Positions 24,371 to 24,636 of a stretch of DNA of 24,636 bases are shown here, in pieces (within the stretch, counting starts at the first letter, position 1; each line of letters starts with the position of its first letter). The translations under genes were made by a program, and so were the position numbers. The notes under the pieces are model-generated. The model did not search any database and was not told the origin of the DNA. It saw nothing but the letters and a program-made list of their open reading frames with translations. The DNA is taken from contig JASLIW010000069.1 in the NCBI GenBank assembly GCA_030152865.1, forward strand, positions 1 to 24,636, read 5' to 3'. The DNA is from Bacteroides sp. GTDB lineage: Bacteria > Bacteroidota > Bacteroidia > Bacteroidales > Bacteroidaceae.

Positions 24371-24473
24371 CTACACGCATGGTCTTTTTGCATCGAGGCT
24401 TGAAAATAGATGAGATGAGTGCGAGAGTAAAGCTTTATAATTACAATATAAATACTAATAAATTTTAAAAACC

Positions 24474-24636
24474 ATGATGAGTAACTAGTTTGAATGTAAT
24501 GAACGCTATGAAAAAAGGCAACCTGTGGAATTAGTGAAAAGGGTAACTGAACCTTATGTCTTGATGCACTAAGCTTTACGGAAGCAGAAGCATTAATAAT
24601 TAAGGAAGTAGCATAGTACATTAACGGAGAGTTTGA
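24474..24636 (+). pseudogene. Decayed DUF4494-family gene, truncated by window edge
   Basis: From the ATG at 24474 the plus strand reads MMSN, stop (TAG 24486-24488), FECNERYEKRQPVELVKRVTEPY. Then a one-base loss near 24558-24562 shifts the frame, and it continues as LDALSFTEAEALIIKEVA, stop (TAG 24614-24616), YINGEF to the window edge. Intact DUF4494 proteins as I recall them begin with M...NWFECKVRYEK and continue KKVTEPYLVDALSFTEAEARIIEE...YISGEF. So the first stop replaces the conserved Trp, and the second interrupts the stretch before Y-I-x-G-E-F. With two stops and a frameshift in 160 bases this copy cannot make the family protein. It follows another decayed gene, so the whole right end of the window is degenerate. 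Confidence 0.65.

Noticed and set aside
24289..24621. Minus-strand 110-residue open frame across the right edge
   Set aside because: No recognisable motif, and it lies opposite the two decayed plus-strand genes whose coding pattern is clear; it is a chance frame.
24474..24636. Amber (TAG) recoding as an explanation for the in-frame TAGs in the DUF4494 relic
   Set aside because: Some gut phages read TAG as an amino acid, but this copy also has a frameshift, the gene before it carries TAA and TGA interruptions, and intact genes in the window use TAG as a normal stop (for example the permease and the nitroreductase).
1..24636. CRISPR arrays, tRNA or rRNA genes, insertion sequences
   Set aside because: Reading through both strands showed no regularly spaced repeats, no cloverleaf, no rRNA-like stretch and no transposase motif.

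Overview
The window looks like a piece of core chromosome from a member of the Bacteroidetes, most likely order Bacteroidales. The evidence is AT-rich DNA, many upstream regions carrying the phylum-type -7 element TAnnTTTG instead of a sigma-70 -10 box, and a gene set typical of Bacteroidales: a DUF5686 outer-membrane protein with a carboxypeptidase-regulatory-like domain, a two-subunit-type carboxyltransferase, an OmpH/Skp-like lipoprotein, FtsB/DivIC and a PepD dipeptidase. The genus cannot be fixed from the sequence alone.

Layout. Minus strand, 1-3285: the 5' part of a biotin-dependent carboxyltransferase subunit, an ECF-type sigma factor with its own terminator, then a nitroreductase co-transcribed behind riboflavin synthase. 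A 692-base divergent intergenic region follows (3286-3977); it contains a strong hairpin terminator and promoter-like boxes that no annotated gene explains. Plus strand, 3978-7973: glnS, a TPR-repeat protein and a DedA membrane protein, tightly spaced as one operon. Thiol peroxidase lies on the minus strand (8051-8551). Plus strand, 8806-13641: the DUF5686 protein, rarA and a D-2-hydroxyacid dehydrogenase. A fucose-isomerase-like protein lies on the minus strand (13726-14961). An FtsX/LolC-type permease on plus (15130-16374) overlaps tail-to-tail with a family-2 glycosyltransferase on minus, which is followed upstream by dnaX. Divergent from dnaX are ftsB/divIC and a small membrane protein; then a minus-strand pair (small CxxxC membrane protein and OmpH-like lipoprotein); then pepD and an endonuclease/exonuclease/phosphatase-family protein on plus.

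The last 550 bases differ from the rest. They hold the broken remains of two consecutive plus-strand genes: one that I match from memory to the DUF6633-type small proteins, and one to DUF4494. Both carry in-frame stops and probable frameshifts.

Most genes are housekeeping: translation (glnS), replication and repair (dnaX, rarA), division (ftsB), riboflavin synthesis, peroxide defence, envelope biogenesis and peptide degradation. I found no convincing new defence or biosynthetic system. The best leads are a candidate minus-strand non-coding RNA between ribE and glnS, a terminator made of three arms that can pair in two ways at 20395-20457, helically phased repeats upstream of the sigma gene, and the decayed gene pair at the right edge. 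All family assignments are from reading motifs and recalled family sequences; no search was run.
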